Origin: Membranipora membranacea
Taxonomy: Eukaryota > Bryozoa > Gymnolaemata > Cheilostomatida > Membraniporidae
DNA: 64,000 bases
NCBI GenBank assembly: GCA_914767715.1
Contig: OU612074.1
Span: forward strand, 9,315,501 to 9,379,500
Direction: 5' to 3'
The notes beneath the pieces were generated by a model. It was not told the origin of the DNA and did not search any database. It saw nothing but the letters and a program-made list of their open reading frames with translations. Position 1 is the stretch's first letter. Each line of letters begins with the position of its first letter. Shown piece after piece: positions 1 through 12,900 of this stretch. The position numbers and the translations under genes are program-made.

Positions 1-1796
1 CTAGTTTTATTAGTTCAACATTGTGAGAGTATGGTATTCAATTAGAGAGAATCTGCAACAGAATCTATTCATACAATATACTTCGCGCTAGAGTCTATGT
101 CTTGCCAATAATTAAGTACATTTACTACCATCAGATATCATGGCAGGAATTTATATCTAATTTCTGTACCGCAATGCATATATGACTCTGTCTGGTTTAT
201 CATGCTCTTTGTGAAAAATAAATGAGAGAGGTGTAACTCAGCCGTGCAAGATGTCAGGAATTATAATCTACACGAAAGGAACCAGGAAGAGAAGATTACA
301 GCTTAAGTATAAAGCCTTCCTGAAACGAAGACCCATCTCGCTGATGACTGATATGTCTTGTGATTCAAGTCAGCAAATTCAATCTATGTATATTCACTGA
401 GCCATCAGCAAATTAAATTCAGAAAATGTCTATAGGAAAAAGCAATACGTATCAGCAACACCAATTTAATTAATTTTGTACATTCTTGTTTACTGCATGC
501 TGCTGGGTACTTTGACCCTGCTTACATAAAGCTTCAGCCTTTTGTTTGCAATTGACATGTCTATCATATTTCGCTGACTTTATTTCAAAATATACGATAT
601 TGAGAAACGTCATGTCTCTACAGCAGGAAGCAATGTAATTTATCTAAAAGCTTTTCCAGCTAAAATTTTATAAAGCCAAAACCTATCGATATGATTGGAC
701 TAAAATAGCAACTGTTCAAGAAAATGTACTCAGTCAAATAGGCTTCCATTCAATCATTACACACTACCTTGGCAAAGGCTCGAATAATTCCTTTTCTTTA
801 CCTTTATTTTTCAAATTCATATGTGCGACCATAATATAATGTGATCCCTGCGTAATGTAGGCTCTGCTAATATACGATGTATGATATGAGTATACCAGCT
901 ATACCGTGAATGGGTAATTTGAGTGTTAATTTCCCTAGAGTGGACCTTTACATTAGTCTTGTACTGCTACCTGTACTACTGATGACAAGACATGTGATGT
1001 ACATGATTTGCTCTCCTTAAATGGAGGTAGCTTTTGCCAGTACCTTGCTGCTATGGCTCTATATAAAGCACATCAGAAACACACTTGTACCCATAGATTA
1101 GATATTTTCATTTCCCTCATTGATAAGTGATTGATAATGTGATACCACTAACTCGCATTTCAGCTGTCTGAGCACTTAGACTATGGTAGAAGTGGTATTT
1201 GAAATGCAGCTGGATTTGTATCTTACAATTAATATGTATACCAGAATACAAACGGCAGGTCGGTTATGTTGGCAACCCACAATGCATCAAGTTAAATGCA
1301 TGATAATAATATGAAAAATAGATCAAATAGGTCTGAAAATAATTTGTTTAAATCTTAAATAAAAACAAATACCTCAGCAGTCACAAAGGGGTGTATTGTA
1401 CCAAACTTCACTATAATAGTGAAAAAATATTGCTAATTGATAATTAGGAAACGGTAACGATCTACCACTTTCCGGTCTTCAAGATAGCTCTAACAGTGAT
1501 ATATCCTTGGTCAAACACTTCAAATAATCTCTGAACAAAAGGCAGCGTAATAAATACTTATATATAATATATATTTATAAATACAAATATATTTATAAAT
1601 ACTCTTATATAAACAATATAATAAATCAAAATGTGGACAAGAAAGTAACAAGTAACCTTGTCACAGTGGGGACAGGCTTAGTTCTATTGCGTTAGTGGTT
1701 AGATTTGGCCAACGCAACAATATCTGGTCATAAAAAAGTGAAGCAGAACTGTGCTTGATTATAAAAGGTTGATTAAAATCATGGTGGTTATATCAA
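1..1796. other. No gene seen
   Basis: AT-rich, no coding exon with splice signals and no family motif. A TA-rich patch lies at 1555-1615 and a hairpin relative at 1146-1200. Confidence 0.5.
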
Positions 1797-1998
1797 ACGC
1801 CACATCCTGAAGCATGGCCGGCAAAATATTGGTTGCCTTAGGGTCAAGGTCGTAATTTCTGCGTCAAGTAGCTTTCTGTTGCATGCAGGTCGGAGCACAC
1901 CTGGAGGCCAATTGAGGGACTGCAGTGGAATTTGAACTCTCGACCTTCAACACTTACATGCTGAGGACCAATGCTGTAACCAGCTGAGCAATCTCTCT
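1797..1998 (-). mobile_element. SINE family B copy, diverged
   Basis: Minus strand: ttgctcagctggttacagc (A box region), then gagttcaaattccactgcag (B box degraded), then a body ending in atgcttcaggatgtgg. More diverged than the other two copies. Confidence 0.65.
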
Positions 1999-2514
1999 AT
2001 CTTTTACACTTGAAACTTGTTTAGGCAGCACTATTGTTACTATTGAGCATAAGCTAGCTGTTTTTTTCCTATTTGTAATCGTAATCACCATTTCATTTGT
2101 CTCAACGAGTACCAACAGGATATTAAAGTAGATACAAAAAAAGGAAAAAAGAGAAATTGTTTTCACATAGGAGTCTCAAGTGGTCTAACTAATTTCCGAA
2201 GCTGGCAGCCATGCATCCTAGACAGGTCCTTGTGGAACGGGACTTGAAAATGGAAAGTACAAAGTGCCTTTGCTCTGCGAACATGCAGTTGAATGATACT
2301 CTCGATGAAAGAAGCTGAGCGTTAGGCTGAGATTGGTAATGGGTTTTTGGGGTGGCTTGAGTACTACGTGTACCAGCACCTGTGCTCAAGCGAGCTTAAC
2401 CCTTTCTGCATCAAAGATGATAATGACACCCATAGTTTAGACAGGGATCCCCTCCCACCCTCCCTGGATCAGAGTGATATCTAATTGAACAGCAGGTCAT
2501 CATAGGAAATACGT

Positions 2515-2715
2515 CACACTGACATCGAGACTACATCATTATCATTCGTATCTCTGAGCACATGATTCAATTTAGTACGAGTACCTAACATGTACCTGCC
2601 TCTAATTACCGAAAATAAACTCGGGCTGCACACGAAATTCCCTGTGATGGTACTCATGCTAAATGAATAAGTTCATTCTCTATCGATCAGAGATATACAT
2701 GCTATAGTATCATGT
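2515..2715. mobile_element. Partial copy of the cacactgacat MITE
   Basis: cacactgacatcgagactac, then tagtacgagtacctaacatgt, then tctatcgatcagagatatacatg, matching the left half of 9948-10417. Confidence 0.65.
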
Positions 2716-3275
2716 GACAAGTGTGGGAATCAATAGAATGCTGCTTCCTAAGAACCATCTTTCACACCAATGCTGGCGTATTTCATATTTATTGAACCAC
2801 TCTTCGAAATTCTAATACTTTTTTGCTCATTTTCTTTCTTTATAGTTTGGCTTCAAATCAGGGCTGCGGTGTCAAGGTGTTGTTTCACCTATATGAAACG
2901 TCTTCTCCATTCACCACTCTGTTACTACTGATTTATTTTATTTGACCATAACAAAATTATTAAGTTCAACAAATGTTAGATGTCCGCGTGTGGGAAATTA
3001 CTAACAAGAGAGGCATCTGATCTGTGTCATCTAGCCTCGTCTCTTAGCATATCAATCGCTGATAGCAGGGAGGTTGGGATAAACCCTCCCGTCCTCCCTG
3101 CTGATAGGCTCAGTTTTATTGCTATCTCTGTTACGTCATCAGAGAACCAACTTACTTATCAAGTCTTTGCTATATTGTTAGTAAAATATTACTACTACCA
3201 AACATTCTACACCCTAAATTAATTCTACATTAACCCTACATAATTCTACATTAACATTTTATATTGACATCGTCG

Positions 3276-3900
3276 TCACACGATTTTGATTTTTGTCTGA
3301 TTGAATTTGAAGTCCTGCTTGGCTTGTTTAGCTTTGAGCTCCTTGACTCGGAGGTATTTACTGTAGTCCAGGGTCATCACTCGATCATAGGGCTCCACAT
3401 ATACATACTTATCATTGATAGAGAGGCCGTGGATAGTTAAGTGTGCTACTGCCGCTTCCTGAAAACATTGCAAGATTTGATTGTAAATTTCAATTTAATA
3501 TTCAATAGAGAAGTTTTATATTGGAGCGTAGAGGAAAGTTTATATGGCACACAGGCTTGGAATGGGGAAATTAAGGGCAAGTAGCTTTTATTAGCTCAAA
3601 CTTATTGCTGTGTTTACACTACGACCATAGCTAGTGAAAATAATGCTAGCTAACATTAAGTAACCACCCACAAACCAAATTCTAATCTACTCTTTCTAAT
3701 CTAATCTAATCTACGTTTTCTGGATGATACATCCCCTAAAAACTTACAAAGATAACATTATAACTTACCGAGCTTAATTGGATAACCCAGCGGTCGTCGA
3801 GACTGTTTGTACCGAGTATTGTGTTCAGATTTTCGTATCTGACAGACAGAAGCTCACCTCCATCGACATACTTCAGTGACTTACTGCATGCATCAAATAT
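3276..3900 (-). CDS. Last two exons, compact C-terminal region (RRM-like at most)
   Basis: Exons 3900-3769 and 3458-3276 encode about 104 residues after phase-0 junctions (acceptors tttttgtag and tgttttcag, donor TCG/gtaagtt). The region alternates hydrophobic and polar residues: LLSVRYENLNTIL, then DDRWVIQLSSEAAVAHLTIHG, then KYVYVEPYDRVMTLDYSKYL, ending in a Lys-rich tail. Order and spacing recall the second half of an RNA-recognition-motif fold (strand, helix over AAVAHL, strand with YVYVEPY). This is a visual impression. No clear RNP motifs are present and other alpha/beta folds are possible. Confidence 0.5.
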
Positions 3901-6900
3901 CTACAAAAAATCTTAAATGATTTAGAAGGCATTTAAAACATGGATACTCTTAGGCCTACATGCTAAATGTTAGCCTTAAATATCTACAAACCTTAGGTAC
4001 TTATAAGGCGATTAAAAAAATTGTTATTTGGAGGCTTTCATGGTATGTGAATATCGGAGTTATTCATTCATAGAAAGAGAAAAGATAAATCCAAATTCAA
4101 TATGAATATACTGAATACTGGCAATGCAAATTAAACTTTGACTTACATTTGTCATAACCAGGGCTGTATTCATAGGTTAGGCCAAGGGACCCATTGCCCT
4201 ACTATGTTTTTAAGAAACCAAGTTAAACAATTTAAAAAACTCAAAATATTTGCTGCATTGTGAAACAGTAAGCAAATACAAAAAAAAAATTATTCGATGC
4301 TTGCCTCGAATTTGATCTCATACAAAATTTTGGAAATTTCCTGCTATATTACATTGTAAGTTTATTACCAACTTAATGACATGAGTCAAAGTCTTGTCAT
4401 ATTTAATGAGAATATCTTACTTTAATCAATTGTAATAGATTACTATTCATGCTCCAAATGTCACATTTTCCTAAGTTATACAACTTGCCCTTTATCTGCA
4501 TTTATTCTTTTTTTCACAAAATTTACACTGCTAGATTATTACTATCCTTTTCTAATTGCCCAGCCTTTGGATACACTACAGGCAATGCACAATATGACTG
4601 GACCAAAGCTGACACCATCCATTGAATTCTTTCTCCAATAAGTAAATAGTAGACTTATTTATTTCTATTTCTAGCTAGACACTAAGGTCTTAATTGACGA
4701 CCTATTAAGCGGCCCCTTGTGCGCAGGTGGCTTGTGTGGGGTAAATACCTTGCCCACCGTTGCCGGCTTTTCTCTTTTCAAAGAGCGGATGTTTTTTTTA
4801 TTGTAATGCCAGCACAAAGTAGACCTCCTGTAGTGAATATTGTACTAGAACAAACCATAGATTTATAATTCTATAACTGTATGGAACAAACCCTTGCTTC
4901 CAAGTATTTAATGTTGACCTAACGCATCTTAATTATTTTAGGAAATTGAATTGGAATCTGAGTGACAAAGGCAGATCCATAAATAAATCTTTCACTGACA
5001 GGTAACAAAATTAATTTAAAATCTGTATATTGGCTATACTAATAATGACTGTTGATTGTGTGGTATTGCATTATGGCCATTGTTTCAGAGTCAGCAGAGA
5101 GGCACCGCCATCCAAAGAAAGCTAAATAACATGGCCTCAATAAACTACAATTGAATAGTTTACGTTGGAATCAGCCTAAGCAGAACCCACACTGATCATG
5201 TGATTTACTATACTGCACATGACGTATCTCTGGTCGCTAGAGAGTGAACTAAATAATTTAGCTGAGTATTGTCACAAGGAATTTGCTGTGACGGCCCGAG
5301 TTCTATTTTACTAATTGAGATTGGTTCATTTTAGGAACTCATAGTAAATTGACTCCATCGATCAGAGATACACATGATAATAGTGTAGTCTCGATGTCAG
5401 TGTGAGCAGAAACTCCATTTGGATTTTTAGTTGTTATAAAACACCTTGAAAAATTTTGGAGGATAGGTCTCCGCACCAGAACCAACAGGAAGACTTCCTA
5501 CCTTGTGATACTTTGAAACCCCACCCCCCTCCGGGATAATTATCATTATTTATTCATTAATTTATTATAGAGGTTGGCTTGAAAGTGTACAAATATCAAA
5601 TAGTCAATTTGTTGACCTCTGAGATAGAAAATTGTTCTATTCGTCATTATTTTGTATTCATAGTTGCCGCCCCTACCATATTTTCTCCACTACGACCCTG
5701 TGAACATATTCACTTACCTGATAGTGAGTGAGACACTTATATGCTGTAGGATAGTGGAATATAGCGGCCTTAGGATTTGGTTTTGGTTCAGAGTTGAAAC
5801 TTTTGACTTTTAGTAGAGAGACTTTCGCATCGCTAGAGTCAGAGAATAGCTTCACTTCAGGCATTGATTTAGATGTTCTTCTTTTACCCTTTCTCTGAGT
5901 GACTGTAGTAGTGTGCGTCCTACAAGATTGAATGGCAATATACTAGCCAGGGTAATATCAGCTAGGGTAATCAATCACCAACATAGAAGAGAGACAAGAA
6001 AGGGATAGATTGTAAGGAAACCTAACTCAAGCAACATTATTTTCAAGGTCCAACAGATTTACAGATATCTTTATTATCCACTTTTGAAACTTTTTTGGCA
6101 AGTTCTGGTGAAAATTGAATTTGATTTCATAAGAATTTCCTAGCACCATCATGAAAAAATGAAAACTGCAGCTGGTCAGCCCGTGAGCCGGCGGGCCTCA
6201 ATTTGGGCCAAGAATTATTTATTCGCCTGACACCCAGGAAATCAAACAGTTTTAAGGTAAAAGTTGTCTGAAATCTTCTTAGATTTTCAAATAAAATTTG
6301 ACTGCTTTACTGTGTAACAAATAAAAGCAGCTAGACATGCAGTTAAATATTCATTGGTGAAAACCTGTGATTTTCCTGTTTATGGATCACTGCATCACAA
6401 ACCTATTGTTGCGCTATGATTGAACTAGTTTTTATATTTATACATTTTAAAATTGATACTGTATCGGTACGGGGCAGCCTCATTAAAAGCTTAAAATAAT
6501 GGTTTACATGAGGTATGATTTACCCTATTAACCACTAATGAGATTTGCAATATTTAATATATTCAATATTAAATATTTGTGAAATAACTTGTAATTGCAA
6601 TGGGTAATTTAGAGTTGTTTGCCCTTGCCCAAAATTCCTCACAATCTATTTTATATCTCCAATTTACACTTCAGTTCAGAACCAGGAAAAACAGAAATTT
6701 ATCAGTACAGTGTGCATAAAATGATTGGTATTTTCTGATTATATCATTCGGAATGTATTTAATTTCGGTACAAGAGGGACTTCACCCCGATTAATATGTC
6801 TTTTTCTTCGACTTAATAATGATAACTACCGGTGGATTTTTTTGTACAGAATTTCCGTTTAATGTGGTAAATTTTTTTATGTCTCTTAATCAATATTTTA

Positions 6901-9900
6901 TGGATCATCCCAATAAGTCACTCAAAAATTTAATCTATCTAACCTCCCACGCATAAGACAAGTCAATGGGTAACATTAATGTCACATCTAAGGACTTGAG
7001 AAATAATGGCTGGGCAGGCTTCCTAGCATCCCAGGAGAATGTCCGGTCATTGTGTGGCTAGTGATTGATCGGTTAAACATGACAGAATGTCAGTTTGGTC
7101 CAATTAATGATAATAAAAATAATATGGCAATAATAAAAAATAATTTGATCAATCTGATGCCTAAAACCCTAACTTGATTGATGAAGTAAGAAAATATCGC
7201 TCATTCGGTACAAAATAATGGTTCTAGTATGTTTGAACTAAGGTAAAAAATCTATTTGATTTTTGTTGGATTCTCCTGATGCTACTACCGTCCCATAGAT
7301 TTGCTTCAGAGAAAATCTGTGATATATGAAGTCAAGAAGCATTTACTCAGTTCTCTGGCCAAATTGAATGTGGGTTCAGATTCTTCCCATTCTTGAGGGT
7401 CCAAGAATACTCCACAGTAGATGGCGCCTTTGGTTAACGAGCTTGGTATTTTCTGCCGGGGAATTTGTGCCACAGGGTATGCGGGTAAGGTCAGTTTTGG
7501 AGAATATGTTTTTTATGATCCAGCCCAAAACACCAGCAGGTGTATCGTTCCCCTCAAAAGACAAGACTTAAGAATTGTGAATTTACGATTGAAATAGCCT
7601 ATCAGGAAGGGTACTTAGGTGCTTGAACAACCCATCAATTTATTCTCTCCTACAAGGACTTAATCAACCCATGTGACATCAATTCATGGACAGTGTGCTA
7701 ACCAACCACTCCATACTCGGCCTACCACTCACCTTTCATTGTGTAGTGAGTTTACTCTGGTAACTTCCTTATCTTTCTTCACATGACTAGTATTCCCAAG
7801 CCTCGCCAAAGCGTTCTTGCCGAGCCTCTTGTGTTGGTTAGCATGAGTTCCTTCCTCTGAGGTCATATGTGAGTTGTTGCCTATTCCTGGAAGTTTTCTC
7901 AACGGGTCTTTATGGTGTACTTGTGGGCTAAAAAGAAAAGAAAGGAAATAAAATTAAATACAGCAGACAATTGCTGACCCCACTTGGGCATCAAGACAGT
8001 GTTCTAGATATAGCTTAGTTCTTCGAATGAACATTAGAAATGGCGAATTGATGCTGACGATAAAAGTATTATATACAACTTCGCTTGCAGGTTGAAGACC
8101 ACAGTCTACACCCCAAGATGAAAATCTTTACGAATTTAAGTTTAAGGTCCTGGCAATTTTTTGTTCTAAATTAGCGGTTTTGAGTTATGACACTTTCACA
8201 ATTAGCTGAAAAAATTCCCAAAATCTAATGATAGTGAAGGAAATTGATATTTTAGCGAATCTGTCAATGAGCAAGTTTAAAATACTGCTGCCAGCTGCCA
8301 CTCATATAAATTTGTGTTCATCGAATTCTGCATAGCTCCAAGATAATTAATTGAGACTTAAATGACAAATAATTGCGCAAACTGATCTTCAAAATCAGGG
8401 CATGATATCTACGCACCAGCTTATGACTGTACAGTGTGCACTAGTAATACGGTAACTACGTCACCCGATGCGATGGATGCGGTAGATAATTAATTTCATA
8501 CCCTAATTTTGACGATCAGTTTTTTCAAATTATTTGCTCATTAGGTGACAATGCTGAGATTGCAGCCTCATTTTATTAGTTTTGAGCTACACAGAATTCT
8601 ATAAGCACACATTTGGCTGTGTGTCAGCAGTGAATATTTTCATCCTGTAGGATAACAAGGCTCAGTCATGAAGATTCTTCAAGCTCAGGTAAACATAAAC
8701 CAAGTTTGATCCAATCGTCTACATTCGGAGTTGCTCCCCCTGCAGTGGAAGGGAACAACTGGAATGCAATGCAGGAAAAAATTTTGAAACTAGAATCGGA
8801 ATGGTTGCAGCCCCGTTTACAGAAAATCCAAGTATTCACATTTGTACCTTTGTTTTAGCTCAGCATGCGAGTTTGGCAGATTGTCTTTGCCATCGCCGCC
8901 CTTTGGATTCATATAATTTCCTTTTGGCCTGGTAGATGGCTTGGTCGATGGAGGGATTTGGTTTTGGTTTGCTGATTCTGCTACCTTGATCGCTTCCCCA
9001 GCTCCTGTTTCAGTTTGCGGTGTTGCCATTGATGTGGTTTTTGATCTGTACGTGTTTACAGATTGCTTTGTTTCCGAATTTGTGGAACTTCTCGGATTTA
9101 CAGCCAACCCTCCCTCTACATCATGCCGTAATCCAAGCTGCTCCTTTTTGAAAATCAAATGTTGTGATCCGGCATGATTTGTTTCAGAGCTTGACGGCCG
9201 ACCTTTGCTTGTTATTCTAACCAAGCTGTCAATTTTAGGATCCAACCCTTGTGTCAGGCTTGAATTGTGAGTGTTCATGTGCAGGAAGCCATGCTCTGGG
9301 GTGTTGGTATTTCTTGCTACGCAATGGATAGAACTAGACTGCAGCATGCCGGAGAGTTGTTCAGCTGTGACCTCTGACCTACGCTGCTGGGCTGTCCTTG
9401 GTTTCATTGCTTGTCTCTGAAGCTCAGCGCTTGAAATGGAGCTGTCATTGCTTCCTGATCTGGCATTGTTGTTGTTGTCGGCGTATGAGGAAATACTGCT
9501 GGAGTCAACCATACTTGGGTGCTGAAGTGATTGAGGCAAGCAAGCTGCAGCGAGGGTCATGGCCGGGTTATGATCAGGCTGCTGGTCCACAAGCGACAGC
9601 CTCTGAGCCTGTCCGAACGGCAGATCACAATAGTCATACTTCTACAAATATTGTATTCACACTATTAAAAGTTAATTCTATTATTTGTCTAGTTTTCGAA
9701 TGGCTTTGGAGTTTTCGAATCCTTACATCTAGAATGAAAATAACACAGACTCGGAGCAGTTCTGCTAGGTTATGTCTTAAAGTTTGAGACCTCAGATGCA
9801 TCAACAACACTGCATCAACAACAACACAAATGGTTGCACAAAGCGCTCTTTGCCAATCATGAGAATTCAGACTGAAGGGAAGTTGTCCTGCTCTATAAGA

Positions 9901-12900
9901 CCTTATTAATTATTTAATTATCTCGATGATCGAAAATAAAAACGATACACACTGACATTGAGGATACACTTTTAGCATGTGTATCTATGATTGTTAGAGT
10001 CAACTTAGTACGAGTACCTAACATGTGCCCACTCATAGTTAATTAAATTGACCACTGGACATCACACCTTATTCCTAATTAATTCACTCTCTATCGATCT
10101 GAGATATACATGCAAAAGTATATCACAGAGTAAGGATATATCTTTACTCTGTGAGTATATCATAGGGCTGGTGTGTTGGCCACATGTAACTTGATAAGAC
10201 ATCAAAGGCTCACCCACAATGATCAAATGATATACTTTTGCATGTATAGGTCTAACCGATAGAGAGTGAATAAATTCACTTTGCATGAGTACTTTAAGAA
10301 GAAATCTAGTGTAATGGCTTGCAGTAAATTTCGGTATTTAGGGGCAGGTACTCGTACTAAATTGGCTCTAACGATCAGAGATACACATGTTTATAGTGTA
10401 GTCTCGATGTCAGTGTGAGGCTCACCTGCATTATGCTTGGCCCACAGAGTCTAGGATCCCCGGGGTCCTCCTCACTATGCTCTTGTCTCTCAATGCCGTC
10501 CATCGCCTCTTTGAATGTTACGTTATTGGTAGCAGGGTGAATGTGATATCTTATTCTAGGAAAGTTGGTTGGTTCTGAAATAAAAAAAACAGTTTCGCTA
10601 ATGCTTGATACAGAATAGCAGGAGTAAGAGAGTTCAAAATGTTCAACATCAACACTACTTTTATAAAATTGTACTGAAGCATGTGATCATTATTACAACT
10701 TTTTTTGAGCTACACATCAGCAAAATCTGATAACAAATAAAATTACTGGTTTACTGGCCGCCAAGGCCACTTTTTCGCGTGGAAAAAAGTATTCGGTCGA
10801 CATCGCCCATGCCTTCTGTCAATCTCTGCTATCAACCTGATGATATTTGCCCAGGTTCCAAAGCATAAGTCCCTTCAGCCCTCACTGTTCCCAATGTCTA
10901 CACTCGACCAAAATAATCATTGCCAACACATAGCATCAAATAACCTGGTCTAAGTGAACAGATGGCTTCAATGCGAGTTAGTGGCATTACATTATCGACC
11001 GCTTGTAATGCCACTAACTTGCATTGAAGCGGTCTGAGCACTTAGACTCATAATAACCCGATAACTTCACAGTACCTGAAACACTTTTCTGTGCTGGGAT
11101 GTTGTAATTTATTTTCGGTAGCTCACGACTTTTACTTGGCTCCGTTATTTGCGGCAGCAGTCTTGGCGTACAGGTTGAGCCCTCAGTCCTTTGTTCTTGT
11201 TTCTTTGTAGAGCCACACCACTTGAGAATATCAGAGTCGTGGTTGGTCAGTCCAACCTCATGAGCCCAGGACAAAACTGAATGAGAAAGCGCTAATGGTT
11301 TAGATGACCAAACGTTAACTCCAGATACAATCATACTCAAAAAAGCCTCTTTGATTTTGTCCTCATTGAATTATCCATACCACTTTGGAGACAGCGTTCC
11401 AAAAGTGTGATGTCAATTAAAGTTACTGATATGCCTGAAATTTTAACAATTTCCTGAGTAGAGTCAAATAATTGATGGACAAGCTCAATGTGATATGAAA
11501 ACAAATAAATAAAATTGAAAGCTGTTTGAAAATTAAAACTAATTTCCTGGTTGTAAATCAGAGCCCAGGAAACGGCAATTGAAATTGACTCTCAGTCATA
11601 TATTCACTTAAATTTATCAATATTCAATTACTACCAATGTGGCTATTTACAACTCAGTTGTCCTTTGATGATTTATATGCATTGGTAAAAATAAACAAAC
11701 GTTTTTTCATAAGTACTAAGTACTTATAGCACTGTTGGGACCATTATTTATGGCATTGGAACAAAAATTAGAATATAGAGGAGTTGTGTTGTCTTGGTCA
11801 AAGAAACTGTCTAGTTTGTTGGCGATGCGAAGAACATAAATAGGTGGTAATCTGTTTGAAATATCTTTGATGCAAAGCAGACTGGTAGCTGCCCTGGTAG
11901 AACTGGGGGAGAATTTTACAATGTATTTCCTCTACCACACTAGCTAATCAAATGGCACTCAAATCAACTGTAATAATATCCAACAGCAACTCCAAACTAC
12001 ATACAAAAATACTCACCGCCAGGAATTGAGGAGAAGCGACTATCTTCTCTTGGAGTTGCTTCTCTGCCGTGGCCCTTAACTCCCTCGATTTTATTAATCA
12101 GACTTACAAACTCATCAGATACCAAGCTAGTCTCAGCCTGCAGTATAGGACTGTTAGCCAGGCGGTGGATAAGTTTAGAATGGCGACTTGCTGGCCGTAG
12201 AATACGACCTGGTATCCTCAGGTAGGGATTGTTGTTCTCTAGTAGAGATGGGACTGGATTCCTGGTCTCACCTAATCTCCTTTGCTGGCTGTTGTCTCTA
12301 AAATACACGACGTCAATAATCCAATCAATACTCTTGAGGAGCAATATATTTGCAAGAGGGAAAGCTCAGCGTTTTGCACAGACATAATTTTCAGCTAGCT
12401 TAAATCTAATCAACCTCGTTACACTTCATATAAACTACAAAATTTAGTGCTAACTAAAATTCAAGCATCTCAAAATTAACCAAACCGAATATTTACTCCT
12501 CAATGGTGTGTGTTGCCGTTATGAGATTGACCCGATTATATTAAGGAGCAGCAGGTGACATGAGTGCAGTGAGCTAATATACTCGAGATTGATTTAGGAT
12601 ATTACAGAATGCGAAAAGTTGATCTATGCACTAAATGAGCAAAAAGTGGCCGAACAAGGCAGCAATAAAAAAGTTTCACATTTCATGTTCATAAATTTAA
12701 AAATTTGGCGCCCCTTACCTGTATAAATGTTTGGTCTATTTTCTAAATTCTGGATTGTTTTTATCTTGCATTGAAGTTTAATTTGTTTTTAATTAACTGC
12801 ATTTATCGATATACATACCTCAAATTGAGTGGACTTCCAGGAAATACCACGTGGTTGGGCTGAGGAATGGTCAGTTTCAGAGTTACTTGAAGGCTAGGAG

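Noticed and set aside
7368-7571. Overlapping frames on both strands
   Set aside because: Inside an intron of the unrecognised gene, with no splice sites in phase and no motif.
8941-9177. Plus-strand frame over exon 7
   Set aside because: Shadow of the minus-strand coding exon, which has matching splice sites and phase.
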